DNA from: Planctomycetota bacterium
GTDB taxonomy: Bacteria > Planctomycetota > Planctomycetia > Pirellulales > Pirellulaceae
Direction of reading: 5' to 3'
Assembly (NCBI GenBank): GCA_029259935.1
Contig: JAJDEH010000026.1
Span: 1-64,000 of the forward strand
Length of the DNA: 64,000 nucleotides
In this document: one piece after another, positions 8,863-17,251 of the stretch
How the letters are laid out: each line of letters begins with the position of its first letter
How positions within the stretch are numbered: position 1 is the stretch's first letter
Translations under genes and position numbers: made by a program
Notes under the pieces: model-generated
Databases searched by the model: none
Seen by the model: only the letters and a program-made list of their open reading frames with translations
Told to the model about the DNA's origin: nothing

Positions 8863-9210
8863 TTAAGGATGGTAACTGTTCGGCGTCGTGCCGCAGGCCG
8901 ACTGCCCGGGTTTGCGTTGCCGCATGGTAAGTGCGTAAGCACCCGCACGAATGTGCGAGCGGAAAGCCGGGCAGTCGGCTTGGAGGAAGGTATCTGACGG
9001 AAGGCCGACGCCGTTAAAATTCGCTTTGCGTAGCGATTCGTGTGGCCGTTCCATCCTTTGAACTGTTGGCCGACAGATGGCCAAGGTCGGGAGTGCCATG
9101 GGAGAACGGTTTACGACGATTCGGTTCCAGCGATCGAGGCGAATGGCGGCATGCGCCACAGCATGACTTTCTCCCTCGCTGTTCAATGGATGTGAGGTGT
9201 TGTGGGACAT
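8863..9210 (-). CDS. Possible small protein, uncertain
   Basis: An open frame of 115 codons lies between the replication initiator-like gene and the Replic_Relax gene, with gaps of about 30 and 9 bases, so it would fit an operon. The product (MSHNTSHPLNSEGESH...) has no recognisable domain. A long inverted repeat lies inside the frame, which argues that the DNA may serve as a site rather than as a gene. I give it low weight. Confidence 0.3.
   Translation of the reverse strand: MSHNTSHPLNSEGESHAVAHAAIRLDRWNRIVVNRSPMALPTLAICRPTVQRMERPHESLRKANFNGVGLPSDTFLQADCPAFRSHIRAGAYALTMRQRKPGQSACGTTPNSYHP
8897..8979. repeat. 83-bp imperfect palindrome with 13-bp perfect outer arms
   Basis: GCCGACTGCCCGG (8897-8909) is matched exactly by its reverse complement at 8967-8979. 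After one mismatch the pairing continues with TTT/AAA, and the centre holds a smaller hairpin GTGCG/CGCAC (8931-8935 and 8944-8948). It lies between two replication-type genes, so a replication origin, nicking site or structured RNA are all possible. Confidence 0.75.
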
Positions 9211-9240
9211 GGTGGCGTTCGGAGTGGTGACGACTCTCCC

Positions 9241-9993
9241 CTACTTGAGCCGTGTGAGGGCGTATTGATTCATGCGGAACGTGAACACCTTGGCGGGGTT
9301 TTCGGCGCCGTCAGATTTGATCTCGGACAAGGCTTTCCGAATGACGTCTTCCGGAATCCGAGCGGCAACGTGCCGATAGAACCGGTAGCTGTGGCTATCC
9401 CCCATCGCTGCCAGAATGTCGTCGGCAAGCACGTCGGTCTTGTCGTCCGGCTGGTCGAGTCGTGGCAGTTTCATCAGCGGCGATTGATCCCCGTTGCCAA
9501 CGGTTTTCTTAGAGTGTGTTTCTGACGTTTCTTTCTCTGATCGATGTAAAGGATCTTTACCCCCGCTGTCTAGCTTCCTACCCCGGATGTTAAGAATCTT
9601 AACATCGGCGTCAAGCATCTTTTCGTCGGCCATTTTAAGGGCGTACGACTTCTTTAGGCGGGCCTTATCGCGGTCATCCACCTGCTCGGTCAGGTAGCCA
9701 TGCTTGACGGCATTCTTGAGTCCGTCAACGACAGAGGGTTTGCTGAGCCCCGTCCCCTCGTCCATGCGGGTGCCATCGGATCGTTTGCGACCGTGCATGA
9801 ATTCGTCAATCGTGATTTTCTTGGCGATGCCGTACTCTTGGTATCCCCAGGTATGTCGCAAAATATATTCGACCGTTTTTATTTCCGCCAAGGACTTCAT
9901 GGACGCCGTGATGTTCGTCCACTCGTTGGGCATCATGAAGAAGTTCTTGACCGGTTTGGAAAACCCGTTGAATTGGTGCTTGATGGTCGCCAT
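9241..9993 (-). CDS. Replication-initiator-like winged helix protein
   Basis: The 250-residue product starts MATIKHQFNGFSKPVKNFFM and contains a winged-helix-like region at about residues 20-110 (NEWTNITASMKSLAEIKTVE, HTWGYQEYGIAKKITIDEFM, GLSKPSVVDGLKNAVKHGYL). This layout is that of phage and plasmid replication proteins of the DnaD/RepA N-terminal kind, in which a type of helix pair sorts by whether a helper recognises DNA. The C-terminal 120 residues are charged and end with a helical segment (DDILAAMGDSHSYRFYRHVA). It sits in a minus-strand row with two small genes upstream and Replic_Relax downstream. The exact family is not certain. Confidence 0.65.
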   Translation of the reverse strand: MATIKHQFNGFSKPVKNFFMMPNEWTNITASMKSLAEIKTVEYILRHTWGYQEYGIAKKITIDEFMHGRKRSDGTRMDEGTGLSKPSVVDGLKNAVKHGYLTEQVDDRDKARLKKSYALKMADEKMLDADVKILNIRGRKLDSGGKDPLHRSEKETSETHSKKTVGNGDQSPLMKLPRLDQPDDKTDVLADDILAAMGDSHSYRFYRHVAARIPEDVIRKALSEIKSDGAENPAKVFTFRMNQYALTRLK

Positions 9994-10023
9994 AACGTCC
10001 CTGTCAACGCTGAAGGATGCGGT

Positions 10024-10215
10024 TCAGTTTGAACCGTTTGGATAAAAGGTGTTGGTCTTGGTGTCTAGGTCGTCCCAGCGTAGCACGAACTCTGAAGCGA
10101 GTCGTTTGTGGATGGCCGCCACAAGGCAAGCATAGGCATGCCGGACTTCCGCATCGGCAAGCGGGGCGTCGAGATACTCGTACTTCAGTTCCCTACTGTC
10201 GGTTATTCGGTGCAT
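10024..10215 (-). CDS. Small hypothetical protein in the replication gene row
   Basis: The 63-residue frame (MHRITDSRELKYEYLDAPLA...) lies 15 bases after the upstream coiled-coil gene and 30 bases before the initiator-like gene, all on the minus strand, so it fits an operon. It has a helical middle (DAEVRHAYACLVAAIHKRLA). No family is recognised. Confidence 0.5.
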   Translation of the reverse strand: MHRITDSRELKYEYLDAPLADAEVRHAYACLVAAIHKRLASEFVLRWDDLDTKTNTFYPNGSN

Positions 10216-10230
10216 GGTGTAGGAACGGAA

Positions 10231-10842
10231 CTATCGCTTACGGCGAAAAATACGGCGGAGCAACCGCGACGGCGCGGACGGTTCACGCTCCTGTTCGAGC
10301 GAAGTCGACTGCTCGCTCCCCTGCTTTGGTGACACGTCGCTAGACATGCCCGCCGTATTGGTTTCATTTCCGGCCCTGGTAGCGTCGGCGATGCCCGGCA
10401 GAGCCAGCACCTGGGTCAGGGACTGAGCCGCTTGAGCGAACAGCTCCTTGTCTTTGTGGGCATACTCGAGCAACTCTTTTTTCTCTTGCTTTTCCGCAGC
10501 GAGCTGCGATTCCATTCGCGACAGCTCCTTTTCATGGCGCTGTTCCATTTTTTCTAGCAGTCCCCGCAGGTCTGCTTGCTGCGCGGACGTTTCGCCTGCG
10601 GACGGTTTGCTCCCCAGCTGCGGATCCTTGCCCAGCACGTCCCGCTCAATTAACTCTTCGGCGATGGTGTACGTATACTGCTGGCCTGACTGTCGAGACT
10701 CCTTGATCTCTTCCTCGCTTGGTTGGATGAGAATTCGCTTGCGGCGGTCGCCTCCCTTGCGAACATCAAGAATCAACCGCCGATACGTGCTCTCACTCTT
10801 GCCGTATTTTTTGACCGCCTCAGCAATCGTCAAAAAGGCCAT
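10231..10842 (-). CDS. Helix-turn-helix and coiled-coil protein, plasmid-maintenance type
   Basis: The 203-residue product begins with a short helix-turn-helix (MAFLTIAEAVKKYGKSESTY, residues 1-20) and a basic stretch (RKGGDRRKRIL). Residues 85-140 form a strong charged coiled coil (LLEKMEQRHEKELSRMESQL and on). The tail is Ser/Glu-rich and ends in a basic patch (RLLRRIFRRKR). The combination of an N-terminal DNA-binding domain and a long coiled coil is common in small plasmid-encoded proteins, for example partition or KfrA-like factors. It is the first gene of the minus-strand row that leads to the initiator and Replic_Relax genes. Confidence 0.65.
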   Translation of the reverse strand: MAFLTIAEAVKKYGKSESTYRRLILDVRKGGDRRKRILIQPSEEEIKESRQSGQQYTYTIAEELIERDVLGKDPQLGSKPSAGETSAQQADLRGLLEKMEQRHEKELSRMESQLAAEKQEKKELLEYAHKDKELFAQAAQSLTQVLALPGIADATRAGNETNTAGMSSDVSPKQGSEQSTSLEQEREPSAPSRLLRRIFRRKR

Positions 10843-11807
10843 AGCGATGGTTTGCGTGGTGGTTAGCAGTGAGCGTGGTCATGGCCAAAGTGTATGACTA
10901 GTCGGCAGGACTTCCAAGCAGCCGCGGCCGGCACTTTTGCACAGGCAAAGTGAACAACCGTCGGCCAGCTAGGCAACCAACTGGTCAAAGCGGTACTCGT
11001 GGCGACTACCCGTACTGGCCGATTATTCAATTCGGAGTATCCTTTCGACCACAAAGTGAACTTCATGAAAGCCTAGTCAAAGCCCTTTCCCCGACTGAGC
11101 ATGTGGTCATGTTTTGCTGTATTTTGACTATTCAATGACCAGGCGATGAATAGCGGATAGGGGAGTGATCAGAACAGGTGTTCAAATTGGAACCCAATCC
11201 CTGTTCATGACCGGCGTCCATCCAACGAGCGAGCCGACAACTGCAAGTCGGTATTGCAATTAAACGGATGGAATAGCGCTCTCATCGAGCAGCACGACAA
11301 GCTGATCCGTAGGCAAGCGTTGGATGCGGTGACTAGGCACGCGAGTGTTCATCCGTGACGGGAGGGAATAGGGGAGTGTTCAGCGGCGGGTGGTCGACCA
11401 GCTAGTCACAGATTTGCGAGTGACCATGTTCACGGTGGTTTATCAACTGGTCACGAACACTAGTCACTGGGAACATCCAGGAAACTACCGTCGCAATTCT
11501 AGCGCGGCGAACTACGATGGCGCAAACGGTCGAGGCCGCGTTGGTGACGTCAAGAAAGGGGAGTGTACGCAGGTGCCGACCAGCTACAATGGACGGCAGC
11601 AATTTGACTAGACGTGTGTGCGTCTGGTGCTGCTTCGCCACAAATCGCCAAGCAAGGTCGTGACGGCAGCCAATTCCTGGAGGATCGCGAGAGGGGGACA
11701 CTCCGGCCGTAGCTTATCGGTCGGTCGTCTATGTTGTGTTCCACTGGGCGCGAACCCTTCGTGTATCAAGTCCGTCGTTTTAGATGTGGTTTTCAAGGGG
11801 TGAAGCA
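10843..11807. other. Gene-free region with short repeats, candidate origin or control region of the element
   Basis: Nearly 1 kb without a convincing gene, lying between the divergent replication row and the first defence gene. Short variants of ACTAGTC/ACTGGTCA recur in both orientations (about 10897, 10983, 11071, 11401, 11446, 11459). AGGGGAGTG occurs three times (near 11159, 11370 and 11557), twice in the longer form ATAGGGGAGTG followed by A or T and then TCAG. Iteron-like repeats beside replication genes suggest an origin or a partition site. The repeats are short and degenerate, so this is only a candidate. Confidence 0.4.
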
Positions 11808-13229
11808 ATGAACGACGACTGGATCGACATTTTGATAGGCGGTTCATACGAGGTCAGCCTCCCCACGCTCACGGTCGCCGGAGAGCGCATCGGCCAATTG
11901 GAGGGGAGCGGTCGGATCAGTTGGAGTTCAGATGCTGGCATTCGTCTCCAGGGCGTGACGGACGGCGCGGGAAACATTAACAGGCTGTTGTTCGGTGGTT
12001 TTGGAACTCCTGGCCAGCTGATCCCTCACACAGACTACTTCACCTTCTCTGGTCGAACGCAAAACGGTTGGGACGTTAGCACAGATCCGATGCCCCGGGA
12101 CGGCCACCAAACCCAATCCAACCTGCCCGACGTTGTTTGGGATCTGGGTGTGAGGAGAATCACATTCCGCCGCGAAACGACAGCGGAAACTGCGAGAATC
12201 CTGCGCATACTGATTGGTCCTGTGCCTCACGTATGGCCTCGCATGACCAACAGTGAGATTCACAACGAATTCTTCGGGAATCGTTTAACTTGTCGGGATT
12301 GGCTGGTTACCGCCGCCAAGGTTGGCCAGATCGCAGCAAGGCAAAGGTCGGACGAATGGTTCGAGGTGCGAGTACTCCCGCAAGAGGGTAGTCCAACGTG
12401 CGATCCCTTCGCGGTCCGTACCGCAGTCGCGCGGGCATTCGGGTTTGTCCTTGGCCGCCGCTGCGCTGTCCGCGGCCACGAGGAGATTAACGAGAACAAG
12501 CTGACTCGGCGGCTCGATGCATGTGAACGGAAAACCACGAAGAACACTCTGCTCCAACCTCTCGGCTTCCAGGTGGAATTCCTGCAAAACGTCGAGCGAC
12601 TTCTGGGGCAAGCCATCGACTTCTTCCTGACAGATCTGGGACGGCAAGTGGCAAACTACCTATCCCTCTGCTGGGACACGGCGGACAACGCCCACCAGAC
12701 CCAACTCGCGATCAGCACAATCTGCGTCGAAGGATTGCTGCGCTTGGCGGCCGAGACCCTTGGCCCGGCGCAGCCGGAGGTTGCCCAATCCGACATCGTC
12801 GCATTCCAGGACTGGCTCAAAACGAAGCCCGCGGAGTTCACGCCAGAGTTCCTGAACCGGCTTGGCGGTTTAACTGGAATGTTCAAGAGCCTGAGTGCAA
12901 ATGAGATTCTTCGTGATTGGACGAACCGTGGGGTACTTGGTGTGACGAAAGACGACGCCAAAGCATGGGGCGAAACAAGACATCCTGCCGCTCATGGTCG
13001 GCTCTCGGTGGCCCAGAGCCAAGATGAAGTCCAGGTCCGCGTCACCCGCCATGCCCGTGTACAGAATCTGCTGAACAGGATCGTGCTGCAGCTAATCGGA
13101 TACTCGGGGGTGTATATGGACTACTCGCAACCCGGATTCCCGCCCGCGACGTTCCCGGGCGAAAGGGTTCAGTCTGGAGAATCTACTATGCACGGTGATC
13201 CTCTAGAATCGCGACATTCCGCTGAGTAA
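11808..13229 (+). CDS. HEPN-domain protein, ApeA-like abortive-infection candidate
   Basis: The product is about 473 residues from the ATG at 11808, which has AAGGGG ahead of it; an in-frame ATG at 11784 has no such site. The first 150 residues are beta-rich (VSLPTLTVAGERIGQLEGSG, then GTPGQLIPHTDYFTFSG). The C-terminal third is helical and holds ETRHPAAHGR at about residues 388-397, which fits the Rx4-6H motif of HEPN RNases. A beta-rich N-terminal domain plus a C-terminal HEPN domain is the plan of ApeA-type anti-phage proteins, which degrade RNA after sensing infection. I infer the family from layout and motif. It stands with an Abi_C gene next to it in a defence cluster. Confidence 0.6.
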   Translation: MNDDWIDILIGGSYEVSLPTLTVAGERIGQLEGSGRISWSSDAGIRLQGVTDGAGNINRLLFGGFGTPGQLIPHTDYFTFSGRTQNGWDVSTDPMPRDGHQTQSNLPDVVWDLGVRRITFRRETTAETARILRILIGPVPHVWPRMTNSEIHNEFFGNRLTCRDWLVTAAKVGQIAARQRSDEWFEVRVLPQEGSPTCDPFAVRTAVARAFGFVLGRRCAVRGHEEINENKLTRRLDACERKTTKNTLLQPLGFQVEFLQNVERLLGQAIDFFLTDLGRQVANYLSLCWDTADNAHQTQLAISTICVEGLLRLAAETLGPAQPEVAQSDIVAFQDWLKTKPAEFTPEFLNRLGGLTGMFKSLSANEILRDWTNRGVLGVTKDDAKAWGETRHPAAHGRLSVAQSQDEVQVRVTRHARVQNLLNRIVLQLIGYSGVYMDYSQPGFPPATFPGERVQSGESTMHGDPLESRHSAE

Positions 13230-13353
13230 TCTCACACCGCATACCTGTTCACGACCAACGCAGGAAACGCAACCTGCTGATGATCGATTACTCTTCCGGC
13301 GGATTTTCCATATAATTGGCTAATTGGCGGTGAGCCAGAGAAGGTCTACGAAA

Positions 13354-14247
13354 ATGTTATTTTCACGCCGAAACGATCCCATTCCCGACCAATACTGCTA
13401 CGAGATCCCCGAGCGCGTACGGAGTTGGCTCCTGCACACGCTGAAGACGTGCATTGAAGCTCATGGACGTTGCTCCTTTAGAACGGTGCTAGACGCCGTT
13501 GAAAAGTCATTGCTTTTGAAGGTGGGAGTTCTTCGGGAGGCTAGCCAGCGGCAATTCTCCAATCTGAACGAACCACCAATCATTGAGCATTTCTTTTGCT
13601 GTCCCGACGAGGAAGTATTGGACTTCCTTCAGCTTTGTTTTGAAACCAGGGGGAATTGTGGTGGACAGAGTGCCGTTGATGCAGTTAACAAAGTTCTCGA
13701 AGAGGAGACTATCGGTTACGAGCTAACTAATATCCAAGAGGTGTCGGCAGGCGAAGGGAGTCCCTATGGCGGAGGCGGTTATTACATCGTGCCGCCTTCG
13801 GTTATCAAGAAAGACGAGAAGGTATTGCACGCCCAAACGGTGAGGCCCTGTCTGCATGCCCTTTCCGACTCACGATTTGCCACCGCCAACCGCGAGCTAC
13901 TCAATGCGTTTGATGAATACCGGCAGGGCAAGTACGGGGATGCGGTAACGGACGCCGGCGCTGCATTCGAAAGCGTGCTCAAGATCATCTGCACGCACAA
14001 GAATTGGCCCTACGACAAAGACAAAGATACCTGCTCAAAGCTGCTTGACATCTGCAGGGAGAATAAGCTTTTCTATCCGTTCTACAAACAGATTCTAGAA
14101 GGCACGGCGACGATCCGGAATAAAATCGGCGATGCTCATGGCAAAGGCCCGACCCCCGAATACCCGCCGACGAAGGAATTGGCCGACCACATGCTCTACA
14201 ACGTGTGTAACAACATCAATCTGGTAATCGGGCTGGCTAAGCTGTGA
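13354..14247 (+). CDS. AbiJ-like abortive infection protein with Abi_C (HEPN) domain
   Basis: The 297-residue product starts at the ATG at 13354, which follows GAGAAGG; a TTG at 13324 is less likely. The N-terminus MLFSRRNDPIPDQYCYEIPE with VRSWLLHTLK matches the AbiJ N-terminal domain pattern. The C-terminal 110 residues (NAFDEYRQGKYGDAVTDAGA, then SVLKIIC and TIRNKIGDAHGKG at about residues 253-265) match the Abi_C family, a HEPN-type helical domain with R and H of the RNx4-5H motif present. Such proteins act in phage exclusion through growth arrest, presumably by RNA cleavage. It follows the ApeA-like gene in the same direction after 124 bases. Confidence 0.8.
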   Translation: MLFSRRNDPIPDQYCYEIPERVRSWLLHTLKTCIEAHGRCSFRTVLDAVEKSLLLKVGVLREASQRQFSNLNEPPIIEHFFCCPDEEVLDFLQLCFETRGNCGGQSAVDAVNKVLEEETIGYELTNIQEVSAGEGSPYGGGGYYIVPPSVIKKDEKVLHAQTVRPCLHALSDSRFATANRELLNAFDEYRQGKYGDAVTDAGAAFESVLKIICTHKNWPYDKDKDTCSKLLDICRENKLFYPFYKQILEGTATIRNKIGDAHGKGPTPEYPPTKELADHMLYNVCNNINLVIGLAKL

Positions 14248-14344
14248 ACGTTCTCAACCTTTACCGGTGAGGAACACTTCGCCAAGGCTGTCAACCTGTC
14301 AGGTGCAGTTTACGCGCGAACGCTGTCAATGGTTTCGGGGCGAC

Positions 14345-15991
14345 TCACCCATCATAGATGCCCAATGATTGCGGCGACCAATTAGCAACACCACCGACGG
14401 AAGACAAGAACGATAGCCACCAAAGGACGGGGAGATGGGTAATGGAATCCGGTACATTACCGGTTGTCAGTGCCAGGCGGCGCGACGGTCGCTTTTGCGC
14501 ATCAAGTTTTGTTAGATAGCCGTGATGCGTATTTCGGAAATCACGCATCAAGTCGGCCACAAAGTCGTCGTTTGGGACTTCCCGTTCCCTCGAAAGGCTC
14601 TTGTCTTTCACAAGAATCCTAGTGCCCTGTCGTTTCGTCGAAAACCAAATTGAGTTGAGAATTTCTTTCTCAAGGTTGGCATAGATTTCAGCAGCTATTG
14701 CTTGCAGTTTGCCGCGCACTGGCTGCGGAATGTCGCTTAAGTGTTGTGTGACTAGGGCCAGGCCTTTAGTGGGGTGAAGCAGTTTCTTAAAGAGCTCTGT
14801 TTCTTGGGTGTTCGCGAAGCCACGTGACAACGTATCAAGCAGCTCTGCACATTCGAATGTGCTTGTCTTACGTAAGATGGGTTCGTCTGCTGATACTGCA
14901 GCGATGCACATGCTCAGGAGCCGATCAATCGTAAGCATGTTTTCAAAGCCCCAGACGCTGTCGATCTCCCGATTGCCGACCGTAAAATTGCAAGGATCAA
15001 GTAACTCGAACAGTACTCTGCTGGATTGGTCGACGAGATTTGACAGGAATTCGACATGTTCGTCCACCGAGGGAGCGGATGCGGACATATGCCTTGAGTG
15101 CGCGGCATTCTTGTATTCTTCCGTACGCGTTCCCTTGAGGATTGCATCTACGTCACGGTGTTGACGACCGATTCGTAGCCACGAGCGCGCCCTGTCCAGC
15201 CAATCTGTTGGAAATGATGGCGGTTCCTGCTCTACCGATTCAGAAAAGCAGAACTGCAACGTGAACCCGTACGGTCCGCAATCAAATCCTGAAATGTGGG
15301 GGTAGAATGCGAGATTCGCAAGTTGGAGACATGCTCGCGTGAAGCTAATTGGATCGAAGGACTGCCAAGCGTTCAGAGTTTCGAAACTTTGAACGTCTGC
15401 TTGATCGAATTCCGATTTTGAAAAATGCTTCAAACTGTATAGCGATCGGAGAAATGACAGTTGCTGAATGAAGCGATAATCGTGCAAGATGGCAACGACT
15501 TTTCCCTTTGGGTGTAGTTGAAAGAAGCGAGGTAATACGTTCTGCGTCAGTAGCTCCGCTAGATACGTCGGTTTCGCAAGCTCGAGGCACCTAGCAACGC
15601 CGGCGTAGGACTGCGCTGCACCTTCCTTGTCCCATTGCGTGTCGATAATTGTGCTGATTTGCTCAGCCGTTGCAGTCTGCAACGTCGAGGTGATGTACTT
15701 CCCATATTGACCGTTCAAATAGTCATCGACGTCGTGACCGACTGTGTCGGCAAAATTTCCGGAGTCCCAAATATGGGAGACTGCGGCCGATGGATGATAT
15801 CCATAACCTTTACGTCGAGCTTTGTGACGGATCCAACACCCGGACGAGTCCCTAATTCGGTCGAATTCGAAATTCGATGCCAAGTCATATGCGAACTCGA
15901 TCGAAGCTTGATCGGCGACAGTTTCGGTAGTTATTTGGCGGTAACCCAAGTCTGCCCAACTCGCGTCAATGACTTTTTCGTTCGTAGCCAT
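14345..15991 (-). CDS. Unrecognised 548-residue protein in the defence cluster
   Basis: The product starts at an ATG preceded by GAGGGG. It is mostly helical, with Trp-rich and His-rich stretches and no signal peptide or clear membrane helix. I recognise no family. A segment DLMRDFRNTHHGYLT at about residues 475-489 looks like the end of a HEPN domain (RN then H-G), though the R-to-H distance is shorter than usual. It converges with the Abi_C gene 97 bases away. Its size, solitary position and setting between defence and mobile-element genes suggest a defence or abortive-infection function, but this is inference. Confidence 0.7.
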   Translation of the reverse strand: MATNEKVIDASWADLGYRQITTETVADQASIEFAYDLASNFEFDRIRDSSGCWIRHKARRKGYGYHPSAAVSHIWDSGNFADTVGHDVDDYLNGQYGKYITSTLQTATAEQISTIIDTQWDKEGAAQSYAGVARCLELAKPTYLAELLTQNVLPRFFQLHPKGKVVAILHDYRFIQQLSFLRSLYSLKHFSKSEFDQADVQSFETLNAWQSFDPISFTRACLQLANLAFYPHISGFDCGPYGFTLQFCFSESVEQEPPSFPTDWLDRARSWLRIGRQHRDVDAILKGTRTEEYKNAAHSRHMSASAPSVDEHVEFLSNLVDQSSRVLFELLDPCNFTVGNREIDSVWGFENMLTIDRLLSMCIAAVSADEPILRKTSTFECAELLDTLSRGFANTQETELFKKLLHPTKGLALVTQHLSDIPQPVRGKLQAIAAEIYANLEKEILNSIWFSTKRQGTRILVKDKSLSREREVPNDDFVADLMRDFRNTHHGYLTKLDAQKRPSRRLALTTGNVPDSITHLPVLWWLSFLSSVGGVANWSPQSLGIYDG

Positions 15992-16141
15992 GCTACCCCT
16001 CGCAAGAAGAGAACAATAATCAAGAGAGACGAAAATACACTAGCAGAGGTTCACTAGTTTGTCTCCCGCAGATATGGGCTATTAGGCGAGAGTCAGCGGC
16101 AAAGAAAAGACCACCCAGTAAACAGGTGGTCGTGCCCAATG

Positions 16142-16445
16142 TTAGTCGCACTGTGACACTGGCTTGGGTTGCCAGTAGAGATCGCGTTCGACTTGAAGTC
16201 CCAACGGACCGCGAACGCTGGCAATTTCATCGAGGGAGAAATAGCCAAACTCGCGTTCCAAGCCAACGACGAGTCCACTCGTCCGGGCCGTACTCCAGAA
16301 CGTACCAGGTCCAGGAACTATCTGGCGTAAACCACTTGAGGTGAACGACTGGATCATTGACTTGTTCCGTGGCATACAGACGGGGCAAAGAGGGGAGTAA
16401 GTCGTCCGGCAACAGGTTATGAGCATCACCAGTCGGTTCTGCCAT
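16142..16445 (-). pseudogene. DUF2958 gene broken by a frameshift
   Basis: Frame one, from ATG at 16445, gives NLLPDDLLPSLPRLYATEQV and WFTPDSSWTWYVLEYGPDEW, the N-terminal half of DUF2958. The second half (GLVVGLEREFGYFSLDEIAS, then GPLGLQVERDLYWQPKP) continues in another frame to a TAA at 16142-16144. The switch needs one base removed or two added at about 16283-16295. DUF2958 proteins are small, of unknown function, and are very common on plasmids and conjugative elements. Either the gene is decayed or the assembly has a single-base error here. Confidence 0.85.
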
Positions 16446-16462
16446 GCCAGCACCTCACGCGG

Positions 16463-16858
16463 TTAGAAGGGCGTCTCACCGTTGGAGGCGGATCCGGCGG
16501 TAAATTCCTCGGCGTCGCTCGGCAGCGGCGTGTTCGAAATGTGTTGCTGCACTTGCTGAAGCGCCAGGACCAATGACTGAATGTCGACGGGGCGAAACGA
16601 TCCTGAGTCCTTCCATTCGCCGGTCGCTTTGTCCTGATACCGACGCGGTGAAATGGTGATCGTACGATAATGACGGCCGTCATTGGATTTGTTCCGCCAA
16701 ACGGTAACACCGAAGCCACCGGGAAACGGGCCGTACTTCACCTCCGGTTTGTTCGTCGGTTGATCCTGGCGATCGCCGATGGTTGGCGGTAGGGGAGAAG
16801 TGGGTGCGGTCGGCGATGCGGCAGATTTCGTGGATTCGGTTTCTGGTTTCTTGGCCAT
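16463..16858 (-). CDS. Hypothetical protein of plasmid type, possible single-strand DNA-binding role
   Basis: The 131-residue product has a disordered Pro/Thr/Ser-rich first 40 residues and then a small conserved-looking domain: FPGGFGVTVWRNKSNDG, RTITISPRRYQDKATGEWKD and PVDIQSLVLALQQVQQHI. It ends with an acidic tail. Alternating strands with aromatic and basic residues and an acidic tip are reminiscent of single-strand DNA-binding or recombination-mediator proteins on mobile elements, but this is only a resemblance. A very good AAAGGAG site precedes the ATG. It lies 17 bases before the DUF2958 remnant on the same strand. Confidence 0.7.
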   Translation of the reverse strand: MAKKPETESTKSAASPTAPTSPLPPTIGDRQDQPTNKPEVKYGPFPGGFGVTVWRNKSNDGRHYRTITISPRRYQDKATGEWKDSGSFRPVDIQSLVLALQQVQQHISNTPLPSDAEEFTAGSASNGETPF

Positions 16859-17136
16859 GCAAGAACTCCTTTGAAATGAAGAAAGAACAACAATGCTTGA
16901 ACAGTACCACGTCCGCCGGCCCGAAGTTAAATGAACATGGTGGGGGAACTAAGAGGGGATGCTCAGTCTGAGATGTAGTTGGGGCGATCGTGTTACACTG
17001 ATACGAATGCCGCGTAGCCGGGCCGCGGTGTTGGAAACAACCTAGTGCTCGGTTTCCGTTGAGCCGAACAAAAAGTTACGGTGGGGAACAGTTGCAGCTT
17101 CTGGCACCAGCGGCGACCAGCGTTGTGAGAAGATCG

Positions 17137-17158
17137 GCTGTCTCCCGATGGAGACAGC
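17137..17158. other. Perfect 9-bp hairpin with CGAT tetraloop
   Basis: GCTGTCTCC, CGAT, GGAGACAGC pair without mismatch. There is no T-run directly after the stem on either strand, so it is a weak terminator at best and may be part of a structured RNA. Confidence 0.6.
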
Positions 17159-17210
17159 TTGTCGAACCCCAGAGTCGTCGCGAGGGTAGCAGGCTGCCTA
17201 CGCGGCGTTA

Positions 17211-17240
17211 AAAAGCACCGGACAAAGTGTCCGGTGTTAT
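17211..17240 (-). terminator. Intrinsic terminator after the primase gene
   Basis: CACCGGACA and TGTCCGGTG form a perfect 9-bp stem with a 3-base loop. Reading on the minus strand it is followed by GCTTTTTAA, the T-run of an intrinsic terminator, and it lies 16 bases after the primase stop codon. Confidence 0.85.
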
Positions 17241-17251
17241 TCTGTCTTCAG

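Larger units (their letters stand above)
16859..17251. other. Structured gene-free region
   Basis: About 390 bases with no gene between the primase and the hypothetical plasmid-type gene, both minus strand. Two perfect 9-bp hairpins lie within it and are listed separately. The rest contains weaker pairings (for example TCGG/CCGA near 17050). It could encode a small RNA or simply combine a terminator with a promoter. Confidence 0.5.
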
